Positions 14,610-23,769 of a stretch of 64,000 nt of DNA are shown one piece after another. Below the pieces are notes generated by a model that saw only the letters and a program-made list of their open reading frames with translations, had not been told where the DNA came from and did no database searches. How positions within the stretch are numbered: position 1 is the stretch's first letter; each line of letters starts with the position of its first letter. Both the position numbers and the translations under genes were made by a program. Source of the DNA: an uncultured Porphyromonas sp. (GTDB taxonomy: Bacteria; Bacteroidota; Bacteroidia; Bacteroidales; Porphyromonadaceae); assembly GCA_905372565.1 (NCBI GenBank), contig CAJPPK010000003.1, positions 62,001 to 126,000 on the forward strand. Reading direction: 5' to 3'.

Positions 14610-17123
14610 TTAGGCCTTCTTGATGACTTCTAGTCGATCGCCGGCTTTCAGTCGGGGGAGATGAAGACGTCCCTTGCGAAGTAGTTGCTTGGTCGTGAGC
14701 GGACGACCATTGAGACGAAGCTGATAGCCTTGCCCTTCGGAAGGAAGGAGTAGGATATGCTGATAGGGGCTGTGCGCTACGAGCTCCATGTGCTGTAGCT
14801 GACCATCCTGCCACGAAAGGGAGCAAACGGCATCCCCTACGACACGGAGTCCCTGGATGCTCCCCGCGCTCCATGCCTTGGGGAGGGCAGGCAGAGGCTG
14901 AATCACCCCAGTCTCACTCTGGAGAAGCATCTCCATGATTCCAGAGGATCCCCCGAAGTTTCCGTCGATCTGGAAGGGAGGATGAGAGCTGAAGAGGTTA
15001 GGGTGCGAACCGCTACCATAGGGCTTCTTGGTCTGCGGATCTAGGGCATCTACGGGGCGGAGGAGCATGTTCAGGACGTCGTAGGCACCGGTAGCATCTC
15101 CTAGACGAGCGTGGAAGTTGACCTTCCAGCCCATGGACCAGCTGGTACTGCTAGCACCACGAGCCTCTAGCGTCTTCTTGGCTCCTTCGGCTAGCTCCGG
15201 CGTTCCCGATACGGTGATCTCATTGCCAGGGAAGAGCCCATAGAGGTGAGAGACGTGACGATGGTGTGGATCGACCTCCTTGAAGTCCTCCATCCACTCC
15301 ATGATACGTCCGTCAGGGGCGAGGGTCGTAGGCTTCAGTCGTCGCAGGACGGTGGCTAGGCTATCGATGAATAGACGATCTCGCTTGAGAAGTAGCGCTG
15401 CCTCACGGGTATTCGTGAAGAGCTCTCGGATGATCTGATTATCCATCGTCGAGCCAGCTACGACAGCCACCTCCTTGCCGTCAGGGGTATAGTAGCTGTT
15501 CTCAGGGGATGTCGTCGGCACATTGACGAGATATTTGGTATTCGGATCTTCGACTAGGGTGGAGAGGAAGAAGCGTGCTGCCCCCTGCATCAGCGGATAG
15601 ATCCGCCCTAGATAAGCCCGATCTTGGCTATAGCGATAGTGATTGAAGAGGTGCTGGCAGAGCCAAGCTGCGGAGGTGTTCGTCGCTCCCCAGCTGGGGT
15701 GCTCTCCTGGGGCAGTAAACTGCCAGACATTACCTAGGACATGCGTCACCCAGCCCTTGGCACCGTAGAAGGTGCGAGCCGTTTTCTCCCCAGATGGGAC
15801 GATGCTCTCTATCCAATCGGTGAGTGGACTGACGGTCTCCGAGAGAGCACCCTTCTCCGCTGGCCAGTAGTTCATCTGGAGGTTGATGTTCAGATGGTAG
15901 TCGCCATTCCAGGGGGCCTGGATCGTCTCCGTCCACAATCCTTGCAGATTGGGAGGAAGTGCCCCAGGGCGGGTGCTGGAGAGGAGAAGATAGCGCCCTA
16001 GCTGTAGGTAAAGGCTAGCTAGAGCAGGATCACTCTCTGGGTGCTCGTGATAAGCGCTTAGGCGACGATCAATGGGTAGAGATGCTTGGGGGACATCTCT
16101 GCTTCCCAAGTGTACCCGTACGCGATCCATCTGAGAGGAGAACTGGTGCACGTGCTCTTGGTAGAGCTTCTCCTCACCCCAGGCTTCGGCTTGGATAAGT
16201 TGCTCTACGCCGAGAGCGATGAGGGGAGAGCGCTTATTGTAGTAATTGGTGTTGTGTGCGATGTAGAGGTTAATGACAGGGGCATCGACGATGAGTAGTT
16301 CATTATCTCGTGCGATGAGCTTCCCTCCTTGGGGTAGGACAGGACGGACGACGATAGCATAGCGTAGCCCCTTGCCTTGGCGCCCATCGGGGAGCTGACC
16401 TGCTAGAGTTAGGTAGCCCGCCCCGATCGTGCGCTGTCCGTTCTCGGGGCGAGTCAAGGATAGACGTAGTGTGTCTTGCTTCGCTTCGGTACTATGGTTG
16501 GTTAGGCTGACGACCTGCACTTCTTTACCCAAGGTGCTATAGAGGCGCTTCGAGCGGTAAGGTTGAGCTCCGACCTCGAAAGACTCTTCGCTGACGCCCT
16601 CACTCAGACTCAAGCTACGGCGGTAGTGGCTAGGGAAAGGAGATTTATCCCAGTGTAAGCGAAGGAATCCGCCTACTTGATAGCTACCATAAGGTACATT
16701 AGCTCCATTCCCTCGTCCACTACCTTGACCACCGCAGACGAAGGTGCGATACATCAGGTCCTCTGCTTCCTTGGGCTTCCCCGTGAGAAGGAGCTGACGA
16801 ATGGTAGGCAGATGCTTCACAGCTTCGTTGTTCCAGGCTGTCGAGTCGACCGAGCCACTCCACATCGAACTTTCGCAAAGCGTGATGATCTGCTCTTGGA
16901 TCCCACCATCAGATAGCATCCCTAGGCGACCATTACCCAGCGGGAGCTCTTCCATCATGTCCCGAGCAGGACGATCAAAGAAGTAGGTGAGAGATCTTCG
17001 ATACGTGCTATCGGAGAGAGGGGCAGGCTTAGCCCGATTAGGAGAGGAAGTGCCGGCCGAGAGTTGTCCGCCGAGCAAGAGCACCATGGGTACAGCCCAG
17101 CGTAAGGAGGTGATAAATGACAT
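14610..17123 (-). CDS. Secreted glycoside hydrolase family 95 (alpha-L-fucosidase type)
   Basis: This 837-residue exported enzyme would release alpha-1,2-linked fucose from host glycans. A signal peptide (MSFITSLRWAVPMVLLLGGQLSAG) precedes an N-terminal beta-sandwich domain (about 40-310) and an (alpha/alpha)6 barrel. GH95 hallmarks are visible: WEELPLGNGRLG-like MMEELPLGNGRLGML at the start, HLNINLQMNYWPAE (about 411-425, catalytic Asn region), SPENSY (about 542, general-acid Glu) and FQIDGNFGGSSGIMEML (about 719, Asp). All key residues appear intact. It has no SusC/SusD or other glycosidase neighbours, so it is not part of a visible polysaccharide-utilisation locus. A -7 box lies at 17167-17174. 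Confidence 0.9.
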   Translation of the reverse strand: MSFITSLRWAVPMVLLLGGQLSAGTSSPNRAKPAPLSDSTYRRSLTYFFDRPARDMMEELPLGNGRLGMLSDGGIQEQIITLCESSMWSGSVDSTAWNNEAVKHLPTIRQLLLTGKPKEAEDLMYRTFVCGGQGSGRGNGANVPYGSYQVGGFLRLHWDKSPFPSHYRRSLSLSEGVSEESFEVGAQPYRSKRLYSTLGKEVQVVSLTNHSTEAKQDTLRLSLTRPENGQRTIGAGYLTLAGQLPDGRQGKGLRYAIVVRPVLPQGGKLIARDNELLIVDAPVINLYIAHNTNYYNKRSPLIALGVEQLIQAEAWGEEKLYQEHVHQFSSQMDRVRVHLGSRDVPQASLPIDRRLSAYHEHPESDPALASLYLQLGRYLLLSSTRPGALPPNLQGLWTETIQAPWNGDYHLNINLQMNYWPAEKGALSETVSPLTDWIESIVPSGEKTARTFYGAKGWVTHVLGNVWQFTAPGEHPSWGATNTSAAWLCQHLFNHYRYSQDRAYLGRIYPLMQGAARFFLSTLVEDPNTKYLVNVPTTSPENSYYTPDGKEVAVVAGSTMDNQIIRELFTNTREAALLLKRDRLFIDSLATVLRRLKPTTLAPDGRIMEWMEDFKEVDPHHRHVSHLYGLFPGNEITVSGTPELAEGAKKTLEARGASSTSWSMGWKVNFHARLGDATGAYDVLNMLLRPVDALDPQTKKPYGSGSHPNLFSSHPPFQIDGNFGGSSGIMEMLLQSETGVIQPLPALPKAWSAGSIQGLRVVGDAVCSLSWQDGQLQHMELVAHSPYQHILLLPSEGQGYQLRLNGRPLTTKQLLRKGRLHLPRLKAGDRLEVIKKA

Positions 17124-17166
17124 CTTTCTTTAGGATAAAAGGGAGGACTTTCTCCCACAGATAGAG

Positions 17167-17174
17167 CAAAGATA
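17167..17174 (-). promoter_or_regulatory. -7 box (TATCTTTG) for the GH95 gene
   Basis: An exact TAnnTTTG match on the minus strand, 44 bp upstream of the GH95 start codon. Confidence 0.5.
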
Positions 17175-17257
17175 AGGTAATTCGATAGCCTTAGAGCTAT
17201 CGTTAGAGGTTTTTGAGATCTTCTATCCCAACCGAATACAGTTAAGTATGGAAGACC

Positions 17258-17290
17258 GACAGCCACCTATCGTACGGATAGATGGCTGTC
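17258..17290. terminator. Hairpin between the efflux operon and the GH95 gene
   Basis: GACAGCCACCTATC (17258-17271) pairs with GATAGATGGCTGTC (17277-17290) around a 5-nt loop. It follows the last efflux-operon gene on the minus strand. The better T-rich tail (TTATTATT) lies on the plus-strand side, so its direction is uncertain. Confidence 0.55.
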
Positions 17291-17332
17291 TTATTATTGA
17301 AGGAGTGCAAGGATACCCTTGGTCTCCGATCG

Positions 17333-17626
17333 CTAGATCATGGCCTCGACTGACCAAACGAAGGCTCGTAGACCTTGGTCGGGAGTTGCCTCATCGAGCT
17401 GGCGAAGCCCTGCCAGTAGACCAGGCACTCGCTCAGCTGGTGCTACGACCAGCATGGCGGCATTCATCGTTGGCCAGGCATGAGAGCCCAGGTGAGGATT
17501 GCCTTCATGCGAACCTTTCCCTTGGACAGGTGACCAAGAGGTGTAGCCTCGTAGAGCCATGCGTGAGAGTAGGCGAAGGATGATCTCATGGTAAGCCTGA
17601 TTGTAAGCGATGAAGATAGTCTTCAT
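17333..17626 (-). CDS. Small PII-like protein co-encoded with an RND efflux pump
   Basis: This protein of about 97 residues starts MKTIFIAYNQAYHEIILRLLSRMALRGYTSW and ends GLLAGLRQLDEATPDQGLRAFVWSVEAMI. The order beta-alpha-beta, a variable central loop (VQGKGSHEGNPHLGSHAWPTMNAAML), then beta-alpha-beta is that of the PII/ferredoxin-like fold. The start is placed at the ATG at 17626, so that the first strand opens the protein; longer starts at 17659 and 17698 add a non-conserved stretch. It is the last gene after the RND permease and is probably a cytoplasmic sensor or regulator of the pump. I infer the function from fold pattern and neighbourhood only. Confidence 0.7.
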   Translation of the reverse strand: MKTIFIAYNQAYHEIILRLLSRMALRGYTSWSPVQGKGSHEGNPHLGSHAWPTMNAAMLVVAPAERVPGLLAGLRQLDEATPDQGLRAFVWSVEAMI

Positions 17627-17687
17627 CGGCTGCTCAGGGGAGAAAACTTGTAGATCCATTGTGCTATGAGATGTTAGGCGTGACAGA

Positions 17688-20600
17688 CTAGCGAGCACCT
17701 CGTGCGATGAGTTTCTTCTCTAGTCGCTTGCGCTCGCGGCGTATACGACGAGCCTCCAGCGAAGCATAGAGGGTAGGGATGAGGACGAGCGTGACCAGCG
17801 TAGAGAGGGAGAGCCCCCAAGCTACGGTTACCCCCATGCCTTGCCACATCTCCGAGCCTTCTCCGATACCGAGTGCCATAGGTACCATCCCTAGGACGGT
17901 CGTTAGCGTCGTCATCAGTACTGGACGAAGACGGGAGCGACCAGAGGTCGTGACCGACTGCGTGATGCTCATGCCACGCTCACGGCATAGACGGATATAG
18001 TCGATGAGTACGATCCCATTCTTCACGACGATACCGATGAGCATGATCATCCCGATGAAGGACATCGTATCTAGGGGTATCTGCGTGATCAATAGTCCTA
18101 GGAATACTCCGGAGAATGCAAAGGGTACGGAGAACATAATCACAAATGGATCGACCAAGCTCTCAAACTGTGCTGCCATCACGATGAAGACGAGGATCAC
18201 GATGAGTGCCATCAGCATACCGAGGTCGCCAAAGGTCTCCTGCTGGTCTTCGTAAGCCCCAGTGATCTTATAGGCTATCGAAGGGGAAGGCACAGGATGT
18301 GCTTCGAGGGTTGCCTTTACCTCGGCGACAACATCACTAAGCTGTGCGCTAGGCTTGGGCGTTAGCTCCAGGGTGACCAAGCGAGAGCGGTCCTTACGCT
18401 GGATCGTCGGAGGTGTAAAGGATTCATCCAGATGTCCTAGATCAGATAGGCGAAGGAGCTTGCCCGTGGGAGTGTAGATGCTGAGATTAGCGATGTCTTG
18501 GAGCGACAGACGTGACTCGGGAGAGAGGCTGACACGGATATCGTACTCTTCTCCAGCCTCACGATAGCGTGATGCGATAGATCCATTGACCGCATTACGT
18601 AGGTACATGGAGGCTGTAGATAGGTTTAGACCATGCTCGGCGAGTCGGGTGCGATCAAAGACAAAGCGGATCTCTGGGACGTAGTCCTTACGACTAACAG
18701 TAACCTCTGAGATCGTGGACTCCTTCTCGAGTACATCACGGAGCTGACGGGCATAGGTGTCAGTTTCCGTGAAGTCTTCGCCATAGATCTCTAGCTTGAC
18801 CCCATTACCTCCTTGCTGACCTCCACCTGTAGAGACCTTGGAGGAGGATATCTCAGGATAGGATGCGATGATTGAGCGCATCTTGTCGGCTACAGCATCT
18901 TGGCTCATAGTACGCTGGGACTGTGGATAGAGGCCGATATTCATTGTGACGACGTTAGACCCATTATCCTGTATCATAGACCAAGAGTTCCCAGAGGTCG
19001 CCTGACCTACCGCCATGGAGATCGTCTCGATGGCGGGGAGCTCCTGGCGTATGCGTCGCTCTAGGTCAAGACCTAGCTTGCGGGTCTCATCGACACGTGT
19101 CCCTACAGGTAGCTCAACCTTCACGTCGAGATATCCGATATCTTGACTAGGCATGTAGGAGGTCTTGATGAAGCCAAAGGAAGCGATACTCAGTAGGAAG
19201 AGTGCAAATGCTGAGAAGACGGTGGTCTTCCTATGCCGTACAGCCCAGTCAAGCAAGCGACCATAGGCGATGTCTAGACGATTGAGAGTATGCTCGATCG
19301 GACGGAAGAAAGCGGCGACAGCCTTGCTCCTATTCTGATTACGACGGAGCATGATGGAGCAGAGCATTGGGGTCAGCGATAGAGCTGCTGTCGTAGAGAC
19401 GATCATCACGATACTGATCGACCATCCTAGCTGGCGGAACATGATCCCTGCTTCCCCAGGCATCATCGTCAGGGGGAGAAAGACGGCGAGCATCGTCAGC
19501 GTAGAGGCGATGACTGAGATCCCTACCTCATTGGTCGCATGGACGGCTGCTTGCTTCGGATAGCTCCCTCGCTCAATGTGTGTCGTAACATTCTCTAGGA
19601 CGACGATCGCATCATCCACGACCATCCCGATAGCGATCGAGAGAGAGGAGAGGGAGATGATGTTAAGCGAGTTCCCCGAGACAAGTAGGTAGGCGAACGA
19701 AGCTACGAGTGAAATGGGGATCGTGAGGACGATGATAAATGTAGCACGCCAGCGCCCGAGGAAGATGAAGACCACCAGCATGACGATCACGAAGGTGATC
19801 ATGATCGTATCCTGAAGGGAGCTAATCGTATTGACGATGAAGCTCGAAGTATCGATGAGATAGCCGAGGTGTACATCTTGCGGGAGGTTCTTCTGTAGCT
19901 CAGGCAGGAGTGCCTTGACCTGCTTAGAGATCTGTACGGAGTTTGATCCCTCCTGCTTGTTGATGACGATGATCGCACCGCTCTCCCCATTGATGTAGTT
20001 CTCCTGCTGGCGCTCCTCGACTGTGTCGAGTACCTGTGCGACATCACGCAGGTGAATGTCCTGTCCATTACGGCTAGCTACGATGATGCTCCCGAGCTGT
20101 AGTGGATCGGTGAACTCTCCCTGGATACGGATCGAGTTCGTGCGAGAGCCTAGGTCGATCTGCCCTGCAGGGATATTCGCATTCTCTGCACTGATGAGCT
20201 GAGAGATTTGTCCGATAGTGACTCCGTAGGCCTCGAGCTTCGTCGGGTCACAGTAGACCTGTATGACACGCTTGGGAGACCCAACGGCATTGATGGAGCC
20301 GACACCATCGACACGCTGTAGTCGGTTGATGACTCGGTCTTCGAGGATCTTATCCAGACCTGCAGCGCTCTCCTTAGCTTGTACGGAAAGGATGGCGACG
20401 GGGATGCTACTGTTGTCGAACTTAAAGATCACCGGCTTCTTCGCTCCAGCTGGCATATTATCCGTCGTAGCGTCGAGCTTATCACGGATGTCATTGGTCG
20501 CTTCGGCGATCGGTGTACCTGCCTTAAACTCCAGGGTGATGATCGAGGCATTCTCTCGGCTATTTGACGAGATGTGCTTGAGGTTATTGATCCCGTTGAG

Positions 20601-20810
20601 GTTATTCTCTAGGAGCTTCGTGACGTTGGTCTCGATGTCCTCGGCACTCGCCCCTGGGTAGGAGGTGAGAACCATCACGTTCGTCGTATCCGTCTTGGGC
20701 ATAAGCTCAATGGCGAGCTTGCTCAATGAGAAGAGCCCGAGGATCGCTATCGCTACATAGATGAGGGCGGTAGTGATCGGCTTCCTAACGGAAGTTTCGT
20801 AGATACTCAT
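17688..20810 (-). CDS. RND efflux pump permease (AcrB/HAE1-like)
   Basis: This 1040-residue inner-membrane proton antiporter is likely to extrude drugs, bile salts or lipophilic compounds. It has the duplicated RND layout: a first TM helix (ITTALIYVAIAILGLFSLSKL), a large periplasmic loop, then TM blocks including IISLSSLSIAIGMVVDDAIVVLENV. The two adjacent Asp (about residues 398-399) are the TM4 proton-relay pair of HAE1 pumps. The second half repeats the pattern (SFIGMIMLIGIVVKNGIVLIDYIRL). The tail is basic (RRIRRERKRLEKKLIA). It starts 8 bp after the adaptor gene in the order outer-membrane channel, adaptor, permease, PII-like protein. Confidence 0.93.
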   Translation of the reverse strand: MSIYETSVRKPITTALIYVAIAILGLFSLSKLAIELMPKTDTTNVMVLTSYPGASAEDIETNVTKLLENNLNGINNLKHISSNSRENASIITLEFKAGTPIAEATNDIRDKLDATTDNMPAGAKKPVIFKFDNSSIPVAILSVQAKESAAGLDKILEDRVINRLQRVDGVGSINAVGSPKRVIQVYCDPTKLEAYGVTIGQISQLISAENANIPAGQIDLGSRTNSIRIQGEFTDPLQLGSIIVASRNGQDIHLRDVAQVLDTVEERQQENYINGESGAIIVINKQEGSNSVQISKQVKALLPELQKNLPQDVHLGYLIDTSSFIVNTISSLQDTIMITFVIVMLVVFIFLGRWRATFIIVLTIPISLVASFAYLLVSGNSLNIISLSSLSIAIGMVVDDAIVVLENVTTHIERGSYPKQAAVHATNEVGISVIASTLTMLAVFLPLTMMPGEAGIMFRQLGWSISIVMIVSTTAALSLTPMLCSIMLRRNQNRSKAVAAFFRPIEHTLNRLDIAYGRLLDWAVRHRKTTVFSAFALFLLSIASFGFIKTSYMPSQDIGYLDVKVELPVGTRVDETRKLGLDLERRIRQELPAIETISMAVGQATSGNSWSMIQDNGSNVVTMNIGLYPQSQRTMSQDAVADKMRSIIASYPEISSSKVSTGGGQQGGNGVKLEIYGEDFTETDTYARQLRDVLEKESTISEVTVSRKDYVPEIRFVFDRTRLAEHGLNLSTASMYLRNAVNGSIASRYREAGEEYDIRVSLSPESRLSLQDIANLSIYTPTGKLLRLSDLGHLDESFTPPTIQRKDRSRLVTLELTPKPSAQLSDVVAEVKATLEAHPVPSPSIAYKITGAYEDQQETFGDLGMLMALIVILVFIVMAAQFESLVDPFVIMFSVPFAFSGVFLGLLITQIPLDTMSFIGMIMLIGIVVKNGIVLIDYIRLCRERGMSITQSVTTSGRSRLRPVLMTTLTTVLGMVPMALGIGEGSEMWQGMGVTVAWGLSLSTLVTLVLIPTLYASLEARRIRRERKRLEKKLIARGAR

Positions 20811-20818
20811 AGACTTAT

Positions 20819-21856
20819 TTACTTACGTAGCTTGACGGGTGTCCCTGCCTTGAGGCTAGAGGGTGCGGAGGTGATGACTTGGTCACCCTCTTCGAGGCCA
20901 CCGAGTACTTCGTAGCGATCGCCATACAGCTCACCGAGCTCGACAGCTCGGTAGACTGCCTTCCCCTCTTGGAGTAGGAAGACATAGCGAACACCGCTAC
21001 CTACCTGGCGTACGACGGCCTTATCGGGGATGGTCAGTGCCTCCTTGCTCCCCAGGTTGATATGTACACGAGCGTACATCCCTGGACGGAGCTTGAGATC
21101 AGCGTTCTTCACTTCAACTTCGGTAGAGACCGTGTGGGTCACGGGATCAAGGGTGGGGAAGATGTTGGTGATCGTTCCGGCAAAGGTCTCCGTGCCGAGT
21201 GCATCTACTTGGAGGGATGCCTGCATACCCTTTTTGAGGAGGGCGTAGTATTGCTCGGAGACGCCGATGACAGCCTTGACGGGAGCGATTTGCTGAATGA
21301 CTACAACGGGGAGTGTGGGCGAAGTCATATCGCCGTTGTCGTAGTTCTTGGCTGTGACGAAGCCAGAGATGGGACTGCGCAGGGTGGTATTCTCGGCTGC
21401 ATTGGCGTAGGCTAGCTTCGCTTGGTCGACAGCACTTTTAGCTTGATCCCATTGTGCCTTAGATACGGCTCCCACTTTATAGAGCTCATCCATACGGGTG
21501 AAGTTAGTCTGCGCATCTTTGAGCTGTATCTGTAGCTGAGAGGACTGAGTTGCCTCTAGTCGTGCTACGACTTGGCCTGCGGCGACACGATCACCTACTT
21601 TGACAAGGAGTTGTTTCAGACGTCCTCCCGACTGGGCGGAGATATTGTTGATGGTCTTGGCCTCTAGTTGGGCAGTGAAGTCCTCGGAGAGGCTGAGTGA
21701 GGTGCGAGTGGCAGAGCCTACCTCGACGATGCGTGTAGAGTCTACAGCTGTGCTGTCAGAGGTCGCCTGCTCGCTACTGCCTGAGGAGCAGGAGGAAGCG
21801 GCGACAAGGGAGACGGCTCCGAAGAGGAGACCGCCTAGTTGGATCTTTGTTATCAT
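20819..21856 (-). CDS. RND efflux periplasmic adaptor (membrane fusion lipoprotein)
   Basis: This 345-residue adaptor bridges the RND permease and the TolC-like channel. The N-terminus is a lipoprotein signal (MITKIQLGGLLFGAVSLVAASSC, Cys23, followed by Ser-rich sequence). A lipoyl/barrel-sandwich half (INNISAQSGGRLKQLLVKVGDRVAAGQVVARL) is followed by a helical hairpin (LQIQLKDAQTNFTRMDELYKVGAVSKAQWDQAKSAVDQAKLAY in the sequence), the second half-motif (TLRSPISGFVTAKNYDNGDM), a beta-barrel domain and the membrane-proximal domain. Each part is in the standard order. It lies 44 bp after the TolC-like gene. Confidence 0.92.
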   Translation of the reverse strand: MITKIQLGGLLFGAVSLVAASSCSSGSSEQATSDSTAVDSTRIVEVGSATRTSLSLSEDFTAQLEAKTINNISAQSGGRLKQLLVKVGDRVAAGQVVARLEATQSSQLQIQLKDAQTNFTRMDELYKVGAVSKAQWDQAKSAVDQAKLAYANAAENTTLRSPISGFVTAKNYDNGDMTSPTLPVVVIQQIAPVKAVIGVSEQYYALLKKGMQASLQVDALGTETFAGTITNIFPTLDPVTHTVSTEVEVKNADLKLRPGMYARVHINLGSKEALTIPDKAVVRQVGSGVRYVFLLQEGKAVYRAVELGELYGDRYEVLGGLEEGDQVITSAPSSLKAGTPVKLRK

Positions 21857-21900
21857 CGTATCTATCTTGTTTCGCTAGGGTTGATCAATTCGCATGTGAG

Positions 21901-23352
21901 CTACTTCGTGAGTTCGCCACTGGTCTTCCCCTGAAGCTCATCTAGGGAGAAGACTGCTACCATATAGTTGTAGACGGCTTGGCTGTAGTTTAGCTTGGCC
22001 TGAAGGAGGGCGGTCTCAGCATCGTTTAGCTCTAGGATCGTCCCTTCGCCACTGGTGTAGCGCACCTTGGCGATCTGGTGTCCTCGCTCTGCTGTAGCGA
22101 CAGCATCACGAGCAGCGGCGAACTGCTCCAGGGCCTTACGCTGCTCCTCTAGACTATTCATCACTCCGAGACGAAGCTGCTGCTCCGCCGCGAGGCGCTG
22201 TGCACCGAGCTGACGGATCTGTATCTCCGTGGAGCGCAGATCGAGGAGCTTCGATCCTCCACTATATAGAGGGACATTGAGCGAAAGCCCAATGCTGGAG
22301 AAGGGGCTCCATCGCTTGCTGTCATTGAGGCGGAAGCGATCGGCCGCATAGTTATACATATAGTTGAAGGAGAGCGATAGGGTGGGTAGGAAGGCCATCT
22401 TCTTGACCTTCAGCGCAGCCTCTAGCTGTCCCCCCTGTAGGTCAAGCTCTCTCAGCTGGGAGTTATCTGCTAGTGAGATGCGGTCGGCGGACTCGGGTAG
22501 CTGGCGGTAGACCTCCTGGGTGTAGCCAGCGAGCTGCTCCGTGATCGTGATCGGGGTCTCTAGGGAGATGCCCATGACGACCTTCAGCTTCGCCTCGGCG
22601 AGCTGGACGGCAGAGCGTGCCGCTACGAGGTTAGGCACGAGGTTCTTGACCTGTGTCTCCATACGGAGCTTGTCATACTCAGCTACGAGACCATGCTGGT
22701 AGCGCTGGGAGGTCTGCTTATAGTTGGCCTCGGCGTTGGCATAGCTAGCTTCAAGTGCTTGGAGAGATTCCTTAGCTAGCAAGACGGCTAGATAGCTCTT
22801 CTTGACCTCGGCCTCGAGAGCGACCTGCGAGCTACGTGCCTTCTGCTCGGCGAGCTCTACCGCTTTGGCGTCGAGCTTGAGGCTAGCCCATAGCTGAGGG
22901 GCGATGATCGGCATCCCTGCGGCGATCCCTCCCTGCAGGGTGTGCTTTTGGCCCATCTCGATCCCGTCCGAGGGGAAGAGTCCTCCCATCGGAGAGGCAG
23001 GCATGTCATCTCCACCTCCGAAGTAGACCTTCTGCTTCTTCAGCATATAGGAGTAGCTACCCGTCAAGCTCACCGAGGGCAGGAGCCCAGCACGTGTCTT
23101 GCGAGCACTTACCTTGGCTCCTTCTGCTCCAAGATGTACGGCTTGTAGGCTGGGACTCTTATCTAGTGCCAAGCGAACAGCTTGCTCCAGAGTTAGTGCT
23201 AGGGGAGCGGTCGCCTTAGCTCCTGTGGATGGAGAGGATGGGGAGTTATCTGCCTCTTGTGCTCCTAGCGAGAGAGTGGAGGCATATAGTCCGACAGTCA
23301 GTAGTAGGACTCGGGTGAGGAGCCTTGACTGTAGCGGAAGAGTTACATACAT
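21901..23352 (-). CDS. TolC-family outer-membrane efflux channel
   Basis: This 483-residue protein has a signal peptide (MYVTLPLQSRLLTRVLLLTVGLYASTLSLGAQ) and the internal duplication of outer-membrane efflux proteins, each half with long helices and barrel strands: LTLEQAVRLALDKSPSLQAVHL in the first half and SIGLSLNVPLYSGGSKLLDLRS in the second. The C-terminal helix includes GEGTILELNDAETALLQAKLNYSQAVYNYMVAVFSLDELQG, typical of the family. It is first in the efflux operon, with a -7 box at 23411-23418, and should form the exit duct of the tripartite pump. Confidence 0.92.
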   Translation of the reverse strand: MYVTLPLQSRLLTRVLLLTVGLYASTLSLGAQEADNSPSSPSTGAKATAPLALTLEQAVRLALDKSPSLQAVHLGAEGAKVSARKTRAGLLPSVSLTGSYSYMLKKQKVYFGGGDDMPASPMGGLFPSDGIEMGQKHTLQGGIAAGMPIIAPQLWASLKLDAKAVELAEQKARSSQVALEAEVKKSYLAVLLAKESLQALEASYANAEANYKQTSQRYQHGLVAEYDKLRMETQVKNLVPNLVAARSAVQLAEAKLKVVMGISLETPITITEQLAGYTQEVYRQLPESADRISLADNSQLRELDLQGGQLEAALKVKKMAFLPTLSLSFNYMYNYAADRFRLNDSKRWSPFSSIGLSLNVPLYSGGSKLLDLRSTEIQIRQLGAQRLAAEQQLRLGVMNSLEEQRKALEQFAAARDAVATAERGHQIAKVRYTSGEGTILELNDAETALLQAKLNYSQAVYNYMVAVFSLDELQGKTSGELTK

Positions 23353-23410
23353 AAGGATATTGTCTGTGCTTATAATAAGAGGGATTTACCCCTCTTGTAT
23401 TTTTAGTACG

Positions 23411-23418
23411 CAAAGTTA
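23411..23418 (-). promoter_or_regulatory. -7 box (TAACTTTG) for the RND efflux operon
   Basis: An exact TAnnTTTG match on the minus strand, 59 bp upstream of the channel gene start. Confidence 0.5.
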
Positions 23419-23521
23419 CGTAAAAATGTGCTAGTTTAAGGTCGATATCTCACAGGATTACAGAGGGGATAAACCGCGATCCAGTAAGCCTCGTCAGAGA
23501 TGCTCCGATAGCCTGCTGTAG

Positions 23522-23610
23522 GTTGGGTATATTGTGATACGGAGGTCACTATATACCCAACCGGATCATCGCAATATACCCAACCGAGTAGCCACAATAT
23601 ACCTAACCGA
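23522..23610. repeat. 23-bp-period array, ATATACCCAACCG family, copy 1 (one inverted plus three direct units)
   Basis: ATATAC cores at 23551, 23574 and 23597 are exactly 23 bp apart, each followed by CCAACCG or CTAACCG. A fourth unit at 23522-23538 is inverted (GTTGGGTATATTGTGAT), so with the next unit it forms a hairpin with a stem of about 15 bp and one mismatch. The array fills the 417-bp gap between the divergent efflux operon and tonB. The remainder of the gap holds their two -7 boxes. A 97-codon minus-strand ORF over the array is considered spurious. Confidence 0.88.
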
Positions 23611-23690
23611 CCGAGTACGAGGTGTCGCCTCCTTCGAACCCCGAATAACGCACGATGATAGGGGGATATGTCTTCATCCGAAATTATTTG

Positions 23691-23698
23691 TACATTTG
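23691..23698 (+). promoter_or_regulatory. -7 box (TACATTTG) for tonB
   Basis: An exact TAnnTTTG match about 70 bp upstream of the preferred tonB start at 23770. It argues against the longer in-frame start at 23668, which lies upstream of it. Confidence 0.5.
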
Positions 23699-23769
23699 TA
23701 GCCAAGGAAACAACTAGTGCACTGCGCACGGAACAATATCAACTCACTAATTACTCAAGTGTAGCCGTT

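Noticed and set aside
23436..23729. 97-codon minus-strand ORF between the efflux operon and tonB
   Set aside because: It overlaps the ATATACCCAACCG array and both divergent promoters and has low-complexity, repeat-derived sequence.
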